Origin: Cristatella mucedo
Lineage: Eukaryota; Bryozoa; Phylactolaemata; Cristatellidae
Assembly: GCA_009760855.2 (NCBI GenBank)
Contig: WPIO01000026.1
Location: forward strand, 2,181,501 to 2,245,500
DNA length: 64,000 bases
Direction of reading: 5' to 3'
The notes below the pieces were generated by a model, which had not been told where the DNA came from, did no database searches, and worked only from the letters and a program-made list of their open reading frames with translations. Shown here piece by piece: positions 1 to 13,560 of the stretch. A program made the translations under genes and the position numbers. How positions within the stretch are numbered: the stretch's first letter is position 1; every line of letters begins with the position of its first letter.

Positions 1-530
1 CTTTGCTTTGATCCCTCCCAGTTTTCAAGCACCTCGAATTCGCTCAACTCCCTTGCTGCACGTATTGATGAAATCGTAACATGGATGGCAGCAAATTTTC
101 TTAAATTGAATGATGATAGAACTAACTTACTAGTTATTAGCAAACCAAGTGTGATTCAGAAATGGGAAAGGCTAATGCTCAAAATTGGCTCTACCACTAT
201 GTTTCCTGTTGAATCTGCACGAAATCAAGGTTTTATGTTCCGAATGAACCTTCCATTAGACGACCACACCAATTCCACAATCAAGTCTGCCTACTTTCAG
301 CTAGATAGCATTGCTAAAATTTGGCCTTGTTCAGATGGGGATACCATAACGTTGCTAAAATGTGGCCCTGTTTAGACAGGGATAACACATCTAAATTAGT
401 CCGTGCATTTGTGACATTCAATCTTGATTTGCCAGTGCACTCAGGCACTTAAAGCTGGTGCACAACTTGGCAGCTAGGCTTGTCTGTCGCGAGCCTAACT
501 GTGGCCACATCGCACCATATCTCGCCGACT
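1..530 (+). mobile_element. L2/CR1-type LINE fragment (end of reverse transcriptase and C-terminal region)
   Basis: Translation shows the block after the reverse-transcriptase catalytic site: a run like WMAANFLKLNDDRTNLLVIS at about 82-140, then LPLDDHTNSTIKSAYFQL at about 247-302. Around 430-530 comes a degenerate version of the family block AIRRLQLVQNSAARLVCR. It matches the better preserved LINEs at 55250-56450 and 34160-35038 in this window. Frame breaks at about 375-430 show it is dead. The left end is cut by the window, and the right end meets the start of repeat unit 1. Confidence 0.8.
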
Positions 531-908
531 ATAGACGGCGACAGCTACTTTACTGTTGTTACCAATGGCGACACAAAAATTGCTAGCCGACAGGAAGCGA
601 TCAGACGCAAATTCTATTTCTGAATGCACGGAGCAGTAGTAGTAGTACTCGCTATTCATTCGGAATCGGAAGCACTTTTCTGTTTCGGATGTTGCCCGAG
701 AGCAAACTACTGGGCTTCGCAATTAAGCCTTCGACCGGCGGCAGTTCGCCCTTCCCTACCTCGCTTGAGCCATCTCAAATCGATTCAAATGAGCTCGGCT
801 TCGCACAGCTGGCTCGTCGTATTTCCTATCAAAAAAACCCCAGTCGCAAGAATAGGTACAGGCGCCCATTACCGTGGGCACCTGCAAGCCGCCACTGAAG
901 GAGCCGCT

Positions 909-1058
909 ATGTGGGCAGCGTGCCTGACGGCTGCATTGGTGGCACTCTTGAGCTCCAGGCCGTCGCTGTGCACAGAATTTGAGTTCTCTGCAGTCGGAGC
1001 GTTCAGGGCTTCGTTGGCTGCAACTGCAGCCCGGGCTGTGGTGAGAGCTGTCAACCTG
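909..1058 (+). CDS. Gene A exon 1: signal peptide and start of PAN module 1
   Basis: The ATG at 909 opens MWAACLTAALVALLSSR, a hydrophobic leader, followed by PSLCTEFEFSAVGAF; cleavage is likely near the SLC-TE junction. The exon is 150 nt and ends AACCTG before GTAGGT (phase 0). The same start and border are seen in copies B and D. An in-frame reading continues upstream to about 624 but resembles no leader, so 909 is preferred. Confidence 0.78.
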
Positions 1059-4000
1059 GTAGGTAGCCTCGAGACCAGATTGTGTCGTTAGCCGATAGCG
1101 GCTGCCGTCATATCCGTTAAAAAGCGAGTGGACTAGTGTAGGCTGATTTAAATGGCCTCTCCATCTGCTGTCGCAGCAGCCAAATCATTTTGTCTCGCTT
1201 CGTTTACGTTGCTTTGCAGGGCCACTGCTGCACTATATGCACTGCCAGCAGTTCTTGCGATGCCGTCAACTACGTGGCATCATCAGGTTCCTGTGAGTTG
1301 GTTGCAGGGAAAGGACTCACATGGGTCGCCGATGAGAACACTCTGCTACTACTGAAGGGTAACCTAGACGTTTTAGTGGCGCCTTTTATGTTCACTGCCA
1401 ACTTCGGCATTGCCATTTATATTTGCCTTCCTACGTGAAAGACGTGCGAATGGCGACTGATTCCTTCACGATTCTTACTAGAAAAAACACGTGTTGCAGT
1501 TTAAGATTTTTTTTTATTAACCGGACATTAGGTCACAAGGATTTTCTGATACATGGCTGAGTTTGCCAATTTAATTGCCTAATCAGAAAAAATAATAAAT
1601 CTGAGTAGCTCCACAAGATAACTCATTGCTAGTGCATTAAATAATCCACAAGCGAAGGACCTCAATAGGTTGGTATTAAAATGAAAGTTTTAAGACAGAA
1701 ATACATTGCAAACACAACACGAAATACAATTACAATGGAGCGGTTGCCAAGAGGATTGAGGGTTTTTTGTTAGGCAACCGAGCGACCAGGGTAGGACATG
1801 TGGGCTGTGGGAGCTTAAACACAATTTAATCGGATTGACGGGCACCGCAAGGATTGCTAGACGTGGTGAAGACTTGGATGTGGTTAAGGCAACGATTCAT
1901 GGAGGACGTTAGCATTTTAGATTGTGCATTCGTTGCAAATCTAAATTCTTGAAAAAAGCAGTGCGTGGACCTAGCTACTCTGTGACATTAATTGAGGGAT
2001 TCATGCGACCTGCAATAATTCTTCTCTCCAAGATTAGGGAAAGTCAATGAACTTTTTGAAACCGTCTCATTATTTTCTAAGCTAAAACGTGTGCATCTAA
2101 TCACAAGCAATCTGGGTGAGTGCATGCTTAGCCATTGGCATGAAGAGAAACCTCACCAGAACGTTCCCAAGCTCTGACAGTATCAATTGTGGAGGTGGCT
2201 AAGCTCTTTTATCGAAATTTCTCGATAAAACATACAGTGCTGTACGTAAATACGCACTAAAGTAACGCTTATTCGATGCTAATCTCAGCGTTTAACAGTT
2301 TAAACACAAAAAGGGACAAAATGCGAGCTCGGTGTCTGCTGAAACTCCGCTGGGAACTACGCGATTTTTTCATCCTTCAATGTCAGACGAGAAGTCCAAA
2401 GCAATGCTTTCCCACGCAAGACCGAATATTTCCGGTCGCAATTTCGCTTACACACGACCCACACTTTCTCTATTCATGCTAAGCTGCTAGCTCTGGTACT
2501 GCGCAAATGGGACAAGTGCGACCGGCGCTGGTGCGCTTCAGGATTGCCTGTTCATGTGAATTGTTTGTTCGCGAGCCACTTCCTCATTTGGACTGAGCTA
2601 TCGCTGCTCGGCCGCCCATAAATCGCCATTTCAATTGCCGAGAGTCCTCTGGCGAGATCTTTGACCGCCATCATGAAGCCGACGTTGGGTGATGTTTGCT
2701 TTTGAATTTGTTGCATTGAGATACTCGTGTGGTTGCGTTCGTTGGTGCTAAGAGATCGCCTAACGGTTAGCCTTAACCCAGGCTTAGCCCACCGCCTGGC
2801 CGCATTGCTTGCATTGGTAAAGTCAAAATCTAAGCACCTAATTTGTGCACAATAGTTCATATGGTCATCACTGTAGCTTCCACTCTGGACCGAGTAAATT
2901 GCCAAGTGGGAAGTCCGAAATCGTGCATTCAAGCTTGCTACTAAGGCTGTCAAACACACGAAATCTTCGGTAGCAAATTCTCTGCCGGCTGCTTCGTAGT
3001 TCGTCAACACCATTCTTGTCTATTTATAATGGGGTCCTACGAATTCCTGCTATTAATTGAGATACACTGAAATAAAACTGCTATTTGTAAATTTACATAA
3101 GAAAACTGCAGTTTTGATTATGATTTATTCCGAATGATGATTTGGGTTAACCTATCAACAATTTCATTCAATAGGGCTTTAGAATTCTCACGCCTGTAGT
3201 GACCCAGCAAAGATGGCACCCCCCATATAGTCATACTGTGACTCCGATGCCGTTTCTACGCACCTTTGTGCTTTATATTTCGTATCTCAGAGAACGGTAT
3301 TCCAGGTTTACTGACTAAAGTTTAGCGATTTCGCTTGTGCCTTCTCAGGCTGTGACCTCTGATGGCCAGAGCCAAATAGCAGGAAATCAAAATCATCGCT
3401 GCCCAAAGCCTATTGTGGCAGTGGAAGCTGTGTCGTAGCTTGAATAGGAAGGTAAATACGCTGCCAGGGCGATTGGAGTCCATAACATGATAAAAACTAG
3501 TAAATATGCCCTCAACAATACATGGTAAACCCGGAAGACAGTTTTCTTTGCTGTGGAATTAAAACCTCAGTTGTGTGGACCCATATTGTGGAAATAGGGG
3601 ATGCATCTCAATTCAAATACGTAGAGAGATTGGCTGGCCGGCTGGCCTGGGCCATCGGGGGGGGGGGTGGGGGCCATACCGTGTGAAAAAATCAGGTGCA
3701 ATTGAATGAAATTTGCTTTGTAAACTTTTCTAAAATGGGAAATAACAACCAAAGTCGTATGAAGCTTTTTGTTTAACTTTAAGCTGTTTCACAGTTGAAA
3801 CATACTGAGAGGCTTGCTGACGTGGGCATTAGAGGCCGTAGCAAGAGAATGCAAAAGCACAATCGCATTTCATTTACTTGATATACAAAAAAATGGGTTT
3901 CTATAATGCGGAATTAAAAACCTCAGTCCTTCTTAGCTTTTTAAGATATTGGCAGATATATCACAGCTTCCATGTGTTGAGAGCCTGGCTGTCCTGAACC

Positions 4001-5560
4001 ACTGGAGGCTATAGCTTGAGAGCGCTTATGGGCCGTAGGCCGCATTGTGAAATTTGGTACGAAAACCCGATAACCTGTATTTGCTATGATGCGGAACCAA
4101 AACCGCTGCATCGCGACGTCAAATTTGGGAATCACAGCTGGATCAAAGTTCAAAATTGCAGGGCGTGCCAGGTAATTATTAATACCATCGTGTAAAAACG
4201 TTCACGGGCACTTACATGAGATTTCCTTGGTTAATCCAGAACAATAACGTTGCCTATGCAATGAGTTAAAAAGCTGCAGTTGTTCGATAATTATGATAGA
4301 TCTAGCGGCTGTGTCGCAGTAAGAAAATGTACAAATGTGTGTTAAGCCGAGCCATTTAATGCCATTGCACAAGGAAACGCAGTTTCTATCACGCGGAATT
4401 TAATGGATAAACCCAGAGCACAATTTTCTATAACTTGGCATCAAAACCGCAGGAGTGCGACGTTTATCGTTGCGATAGAAGCTGTAAGGCAATATGAATA
4501 TTTAGGCAGGCTGGATGGACCGAACACTGGAAGCCATTGCCTGAGAACGGGCAAGCACGATGACATGCACTATTTGGGGAGTGTTGCGTGGGTCGAGCAG
4601 TCTGAGGTCATAGCTTGAGAACACATCAACTCATGACGTTTGTATACAGATTTCTGAACGCCGTTAGCTATGATTTTTGATCAAAACCGCATTTACAGAA
4701 AGCGTTATGTGAAAATTGCAGCTGCATTGCTTTTTGACTACTTAGCACTGCGATTGATGCCAGACAATCCGAGGGTATAGCTTAAGAAAGTGAAGGAGCT
4801 TTTGGCAAAAATTTAGTTTCTTAATCCGACACAATATTTCCTCTCATTTAAAATTAAAATTGTAAATTCGTAAAGCTTTTTTATGAAAATTTTATTCGTT
4901 CGCAGTACAATTATTTAGGGCTCCCACATGCGCCCAGCAAGTGAAGGCCGAGGCATAACAAGCGTAAGCCCAATCGCATGAAATCCGGTGGATAACTGTG
5001 GACTCTGCCTGCCGTTAGGCGCAGTCACACTTGATTTATGAATCCCCGTTTGCCTTACACTTCAGTCGACGTCGTCAGCCGCACCTTCCCGGCAGGCATC
5101 CAGGCCGTGAGTGGCCTTCTGGTTCAGCCGGGCAGCAAAGATAATTTCACCAGCTACGAGCTTCAGGCGATGCACAGTGCGGCCCACTGCTACAGCTTGT
5201 GCAGCGCTCTGACGGCCATCTGCCGCCTGTTCGCCTACCACTCCCAGCTTCTCCGGTGCTACATTTATGATGTCGATTTTTATGGCACGTGGACAACGGT
5301 GTCAAGCAGTGATAGCAACTGGACGAGCTACTATGCACAGCAAGCTGGTAAGAAGGAAGAGCAAAATCGCTTTTTTTAAGACAGAAGAGACACAATGGTA
5401 GAGTTAGATAGATAAATAAATCGAAACAACTCCGCCGAAAAAGGTTTAGAGAGAGTGAAAAAGTGATGGGAATGGATTTAGGAATGGAGTAAGAAAGTTA
5501 GTGCGTGTATGAAGTATCAGCAAAGAGAGAGAGAGAGAGAGAGGGAGAGAGAGGGAAAGA

Positions 5561-5650
<90 letters not shown>

Positions 5651-8600
5651 CACACAGCGAGATATTAAGAGAGGGAGTGAGTGAGAGACAGAGAGAAAGA
5701 AGGATTTTCTGAAAAAGATAAGCGGAAAAAACACGATAATAATACATTTGGTGTAAATTCCCTAGAGAACTCAATCTCTTTATATACAATTTAAATTTGC
5801 TGAAAACGAAGCATGGTCGAATGGTTAGCTTACGCTCAATGACAACAATCATAACATGGTTAAAGATGACATGCACAGGGTCAGCATACATATATCGTTA
5901 GTGACAGCATGCACAGCGTGAGCACACATAAGCACACAAAGAACAAATCAGACGGACCCACTAAGTGCTGTGATAAATTACTGCCATTTTGTTTTGAAAT
6001 TTTATCAAGTCAGTGAAAGTCGCGATGAAAGTCGGATCTGAGTTCCAGGCTTTGGGAGCTTGTAAACTAAAGGCACGATGTCCAAAGAGGCTCGTATGAG
6101 GTATAGGTAAACTATTATATTCCGAAAAGCTGATAGTACGGTGCTTAGCCTGGTTGATGAGTAGATCTAATAACAGGCTGGAGCCGAATAGTGAAGGAAC
6201 CAAAAAGTGAGTGGCGGAACCTTGAAGTCAATGCGTTTCTTGACTGGGAGACAGTGCGGTTAAGGAGCAGTGGTGTGATGTGGCAACTGTGATGGTGATG
6301 ACAGACAAGCCTAGGTGCAGAGGTGTGTACCAGCTGGAGGCTCCTGATTGCACAAGTCAGTAGACCGGCAAGCGGTGAGCTACAGTAGTCGATTCAGTGA
6401 TAAAACAGCAGACGAAAAAATGAATAGAAATACAAAGTCCGGACACCGACAAACAGATCAAGAGGCGAGAGAAGGTCGTAGAGAAAAAGATAAGCACAAA
6501 GAGAGATGAAAAAATAAATGAATAAACAGAGATGTAAAGTAGGAGCAATTGACGTATCTATCTGCATCTACAGCAACTCGCAGTGGCTTCTTTGTCTGCA
6601 GACGGCTGGAAGCTGCTCTACAAGATCAGCAAGGGCATTGGGGTGGACGCCTCGAACGCTCTGCTTGTCAACCCCGGCAACAACACGGCAAGTGCCACAG
6701 AGATGGCGAAAGACGCAGCGTGCGCTTGTACCTTGAAGAACGGAATTGTGGACAGTTGGTCAAGTTTTCCCATTATGCAGGTGCCTTGGCGAGGTGGCTG
6801 CTGCTGTGGCCTCCGCTTCATGCGGCAACATAATCACTGTCTTGGTTTGCAGAAGCAATGATGGAGCTGCTGATAGAATTAGTCGTACCAGTCGTTGCAG
6901 CGACGAGTTCAACATTGACGACTTTCACTATGAGTTCCACTCAGTGCTTTCTATTCGTCCAGGTCTCACTCGTTCTTGCAACAGCAGGCGCCACTATGAA
7001 GTATGTGAACTTCTCAACGACTAGCGCCGACGGTGTGGCCACGTTCTTCGTACAGTCAAAGATTGCCTCCAGCAGCTGGAGCGATCTCTCAGCGGCGTCT
7101 GTGCCTCTTTGGCACATGAGCTCGGGGTAGGTAACCTGCATAAGACCGTGAGCCTGAAGAGGCTACCTTACACAATAAGCCCTTTAGCTTAACCGGCTGA
7201 TCGAAAAAAAACAACATTCTTTAGCGTTTACTGAGCACTCAACAGGACCACGAAGGGCTCAAAACACCAATTCTAAAAACGGCTTTACTGTAGAAGGTCG
7301 CGTAAGCTCCATCTATGCAACATGTACGTTTATGCCAAGTAGATGGAACCTTCTTGCGGGATGGCTGGTTAAAAAGTGCCCTCGGGACATCAAAAGTTCG
7401 CTAAAGCTATCATACCTCACCTACCTGAAATTATAATAACGGATGAACACCAGGTAATGGTGGCTAGAACTGTGAGCTCTAACTTTAATACTCAGGCGAT
7501 CGAAGCCAATCACTGCGACACAAGAAATTACGGAACAGTGTCAGCCTAGTAGCCACTGTAACTCACAAACAAATGAGAGCATTTGCGGTTTATAATCGTT
7601 TACTAATCAGCCGTACAAATAATTTTGGGATCAAGGTTGGCATTCTTTCGTAAACCTCAGTGAGCAAGCATTGGAAATTGACCATATTTTGAAAATAAGG
7701 TAAACAAAGCGCCACGCTTAATGAGAGTTCATCATAATTCTTAAAGTCGCCACAGAGGATAAAAGCACACAGCGGATATGAGCAGGAATGGCAAGCATTT
7801 TTGCCTCATGCACAAAAGGTGGGCCTGAAATCCAAGCAGCAACCATTTACAATCCTTCTGAGACCGTAAGGTTCATACTTTGCAAAAGCACACACTTATT
7901 ATAGACAATGATGCAGCATTACCGTGTAAGCTAATGACTAGACTAGGCTGGCTCAGACGTGAAGCAACGAGTTTAATTGTGAAGACAGGCCAGCAGGTTC
8001 TTCGGTGTGACATTATCGGCTTTTGGATAAAGAAAGTACAATTAGCAAATAATTCTGAACGTTGAACTTAACAGAAGTAATTGACTAAATATTTTCATCG
8101 GTGTTCTTCATTATGGACCCGAGGTTGAAGCTGTAAGTACTATCACATGCAAGCAGGAACTAATGGTTGCATACCTCATATCTTTTGCATAGTTGGGAAT
8201 AAGTCCGACATAAGTTTAACTAGCTAAACTAGAAAGTTCAAAATTATTTGGAAATTGCTACGCGGCCCGAAGTTTAACACGAGAGCTAATCAATTACTAG
8301 TGGACTGAGAGCTCAGAATAGAGTAGTTTTATCACCGACGTTGCAATATACCTTATGTTTGTCGTATAGATAATTTTCCATGGCAGGGAACCTGTGCAAC
8401 CTATTGCCTATGATTATATCTGTGCTGCAGCAGCCCACCAGCAATCAGCCTGAGTGACAGCCAGGCTGATGCACGTTTTGCAGCACACCCTCGTCCAATC
8501 TGTACGGTCGCTACTATTTGCTCGTGAGAGACCCTTACAATGGCTGTAACACAGATGACGGGTGGCTGTCGGTGAATGGCCAGGGCACAGCCTCGTGCTC

Positions 8601-8875
8601 GTACGACGTCAAGCCGGTGCCCCAGTTTGCCTATGCCAGCGGCTCCACCTACGATCGTTTCGTCAATGGTAAGCATGCAAAGGTAGAGCCTTCAGAAATT
8701 ACCATAGGAGTGTACGCCATTGACATAACAGGCTGATGAGAGGAACAATGTTGTTTGGAGCCGCAGCCACGACTGCTGATGAGCCAGTCTGTCGCAGTAG
8801 AAGGCGTCGGCTGATTCTCATCTCATCTTTTCAGCTGCCTTCGCTGATGCACTTCTGCTGTACGCCAAGTTGTGA
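909..8875 (+). CDS. Gene A: secreted PAN-domain protein, 7 coding exons, 379 aa, intact
   Basis: Joining 909-1058, 1220-1358, 5066-5347, 6602-6780, 6963-7126, 8484-8668 and 8835-8875 gives 1140 nt, an open frame of 379 codons plus stop. Every intron begins GT and ends AG, and the phases are 0,1,1,0,2,1. The protein has a signal peptide (residues 1 to about 21), a PAN-like module with a CC-x2-C core (about 22-97), a second PAN-like module (about 97-190) and a C-terminal domain (about 191-379). That domain carries [32 protein letters not shown] and SGSTYD, and ends in [10 protein letters not shown]. From memory, this W-x-L-x-[FY] ... SSW-[ST]-D ... Y-x-G-C-x-[ND]-D-x-GWL pattern recurs after PAN modules in uncharacterised secreted proteins of molluscs, lancelets and cnidarians. 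Likely N-glycosylation sites are NWT in exon 3, NNT in exon 4 and NFS in exon 5. Sugar or surface recognition is an inference only. Confidence 0.78.
1220..1358 (+). CDS. Gene A exon 2: cysteine core of PAN module 1
   Basis: Acceptor TTTGCAG, then GHCCTICTASSSCDAVNYVA and GSCELVAGKGLTW. The spacing C-C-x2-C-x6-C ... SCEL is typical of PAN/apple modules. The exon is 139 nt and ends AAG-G before GTAACC (phase 1). Intron 1 is 161 nt. Confidence 0.78.
2900..4980 (+). repeat. Diverged ~170-bp tandem repeats in intron 2 of gene A
   Basis: Intron 2 (1359-5065) holds loosely repeated blocks with the recurring landmarks 'ccaggttta', a 'cttctcaggctgtg...ctctgatggcc' block, 'agctgtg' and 'cggaattaaaacctcagt'. 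The same blocks occur in intron 2 of B and C and in the long array at 48070-50250. Copies here are strongly diverged with many indels, so I do not place monomer borders. The rest of the intron shows no gene. Confidence 0.5.
5066..5347 (+). CDS. Gene A exon 3: PAN/apple-like module 2
   Basis: Acceptor ACTTCAG, then [17 protein letters not shown]. The core AHCYSLCSALTAICRLFAYH is followed by a Cys eleven residues later, the C-x3-C-x6-C-x-[LF] pattern of PAN modules. The exon is 282 nt, phase 1 at both ends, so it could be gained or lost without a frame shift. It ends NWTSYYAQQAG before GTAAGA. Confidence 0.8.
5524..5647 (+). repeat. (GA)n microsatellite in intron 3 of gene A
   Basis: A nearly pure GA run with a few GGGA interruptions, about 180 nt after the exon 3 donor. 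Gene B has a GA run about 80 nt after the same donor, and gene D has a long expanded purine repeat in the same intron on its own sense strand. Confidence 0.95.
5735..6375 (-). mobile_element. Truncated L2/CR1 LINE 3' end, antisense in intron 3 of gene A
   Basis: On the minus strand 6203-5961 reads a degenerate LINE C-terminus with NQAKHRTISFSEYNSLPIPH and APKAWNS, close to the family block FSESNSLEIPHTNLKSFGDR seen at 34415-35038. The end at about 5755-5800 carries the reverse complement of the shared 3' tail (AGAGATTGAGTTCTCT-type hairpin). Copies B and C lack this insert, so it entered after the units separated or was lost from them. Confidence 0.75.
6602..6780 (+). CDS. Gene A exon 4: start of the C-terminal domain
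   Basis: Acceptor TTTGTCTGCAG. It encodes [20 protein letters not shown], then LVNPGNNTAS, a DAACACTL cysteine pair and [13 protein letters not shown]. The exon is 179 nt, phase 1 to 0, with donor CAG/GTGCCT, which is weak but identical in all four copies. The frame stays open some way into the short intron 4 (182 nt), so intron retention would add a short tail and then a stop. Confidence 0.8.
6963..7126 (+). CDS. Gene A exon 5: middle of the C-terminal domain
   Basis: Acceptor CGTCCAG. Encodes [17 protein letters not shown], then [20 protein letters not shown]. The exon is 164 nt, phase 0 to 2. The donor GG/GTAGGT was chosen because the next in-frame codon is TAG, and because the two bases left over pair with the first base of exon 6 to make a glycine codon. 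Confidence 0.75.
8484..8668 (+). CDS. Gene A exon 6: C-terminal domain, YNGCNTDDGWL block
   Basis: Acceptor TTTTGCAG. Encodes [20 protein letters not shown], then [14 protein letters not shown] and [14 protein letters not shown]. The two cysteines probably pair, by analogy with the family. The exon is 185 nt, phase 2 to 1, and ends AAT-G before GTAAGC. Confidence 0.8.
8835..8875 (+). CDS. Gene A exon 7: 41-nt terminal exon
   Basis: Acceptor CATCTTTTCAG, then [13 protein letters not shown] and TGA at 8873. It completes the domain with the hydrophobic strand that usually closes this family. It follows a 166-nt intron 6. The same micro-exon is found in B and D with the same acceptor position. 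Confidence 0.75.
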
Positions 8876-9150
8876 GGTACTGCATTCTCCCCAGCTTTGC
8901 CGCACCCGTGCTGCAATCAAGCGTCTGACAGATTTACAACGATACAGACGGTGGTCACAGAGTTAGTCAATCAACGACACAGCCGGTGGTCGCAGAGTTA
9001 GTCAATCAACGATGTCGTGCAAGCTGATGAATCGCGGCCCAGAGAAAAGTTTCCGAAGTCAAACAGTGAAAGACTATGATTATTAGTTGCTCCAATATGG
9101 TCTATGTATGTTCCGCACAGCTGTCACCTTGCACAATACATTTCTTCAAA

Positions 9151-9156
9151 AATAAA
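9151..9156 (+). promoter_or_regulatory. Poly(A) signal candidate of gene A (AATAAA)
   Basis: AATAAA lies 276 nt after the stop codon. The aligned site in gene B (about 22957-22964) reads AAATATAAA, having lost the canonical hexamer. Confidence 0.45.
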
Positions 9157-9367
9157 ACGCAAATACCAGCTTTACTGATGTAACAATGCCTAAACTATTT
9201 CCGGAAAACCTCCCAGTATTGAAACAGTCATTGACAATATAGTATGGCTCTCTCGCCTGAGTCCAGCCTGACTGTTCCTATGGGCTTACACTTTCCAATT
9301 TCAGTTGCTAGTAGTCTTGTGCTCTGGCTGTCACAGAATGCACTGTGAAGCGAAGCCAAAGTCCTCG

Positions 9368-9766
9368 GGACTATCATTTACTATGAGATTTACCAAAGGG
9401 TAGTAGTGCCTCCGACAGATAACTAGCACATTCAAAGTAGCACTCGAACGTGTTAGAGTGCCTTTCCGCTATCGTTTCGATGGAAACGCGAGTGAAAGCA
9501 TGAAAATATAAACGCAACGATGTAATGGCGAGAAAAAGCTGAGAGACCGGATGGTGATAGTGAGCAATGAGGGAGCTGAGAGATGGAACTGCCAGAGGAT
9601 GCGCCAAAAAAGAAGCACTTATTGAGAGCAGCATAAGACCAGCGAAAAAAAGTGGCGAGAGGCGAGGTCTAGTGGTAGCGATGGGAGTGATTGGATAGAG
9701 ATAAAAAAAAGTGAGCTGCCTGAGAGCTGGCGAAGAATTGTGGCTGCGAAAGAGAGTCAGCGATAA

Positions 9767-9836
<70 letters not shown>

Positions 9837-10313
9837 AAGATAGATGGATAAATAGATAAATGGACGGACGGATCAACGGATGGACGACGAAGGGGCGGGT
9901 GAGTGAGCGGGTAGGCATACAGACAGGGACTATCATTTACTATGAGATTTACCAAAGGGTAGCAGTACCACTCAAGGATCACTTCCACATTGAAGCTAGC
10001 ACTCGAACGAGTTATAGTGCCTTTTCGATACCGTTTTGATGGAAACGCTAGTGAAAGCCTGACAATATCTACGGAAAGATGCAATGATGAGAAGGAGCTG
10101 AGAGACGGGATAGTGACGGTGAGCGATGAGAGGGCTGAGACCTAGAACAGCCAGAGAACATGCCAAACGAACGGAGCACGTAGCGAGAGCAGCGCACAAA
10201 ACAAATGAAGGGAGAAGCGAAGAGGTAAGGTCTAGTGATGGGAGTGAGTAGATAGAGATAAAAAAAGTGAGACGCAAGCGAAGAAATGTGGCTGCGAAAG
10301 AGAGAGGCCGAGT

Positions 10314-10401
<88 letters not shown>

Positions 10402-10407
10402 CCGAGT

Positions 10408-10446
<39 letters not shown>

Positions 10447-10520
10447 GGAGAGAGTGAGGGGGACAGAAAGAGAGAGTGAGAGAGAGAGACAGAGAGAGGG
10501 GAGAGATAGCGAAGATAGAT
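9368..10520 (+). repeat. Local tandem duplication (~560 bp x 2) ending in GA repeats, unit 1 only
   Basis: The phrase ACTATCATTTACTATGAGAT starts near 9370 and again near 9930. Both copies continue through TTACCAAAGGGTAG and TCGTTTCGATGGAAACG-like text to a (GA)n run (9765-9835; 10313-10500) and then GATAGATGGATAAATAGAT. Unit 2 has one copy only (23180-23830). ORFs here are serine/leucine or arginine/glutamate repeat artefacts. Confidence 0.8.
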
Positions 10521-10667
10521 AAATGGATAAATAGATAAATAGATAGATGGACGGATCAACGGATGGATGACGGAGGGGCGGGAGAGTGAGCAGGTAGGCA
10601 TACAAACAGATCGACAGGCAAAGAGGCAAATAGCAAGAAAGACATATAGAAAGATGGATAGATAGAC

Positions 10668-13560
<2,893 letters not shown>

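Noticed and set aside
624-908. Start of gene A upstream of 909 in the same frame
   Set aside because: The upstream 95 codons show no leader and are not matched upstream of the B and D starts; the hydrophobic leader begins at 909.
6746-7024. Separate small genes in the overlapping ORFs around exons 4-5 of gene A
   Set aside because: They are alternative-frame shadows of exons 4-5 and the short intron between them.
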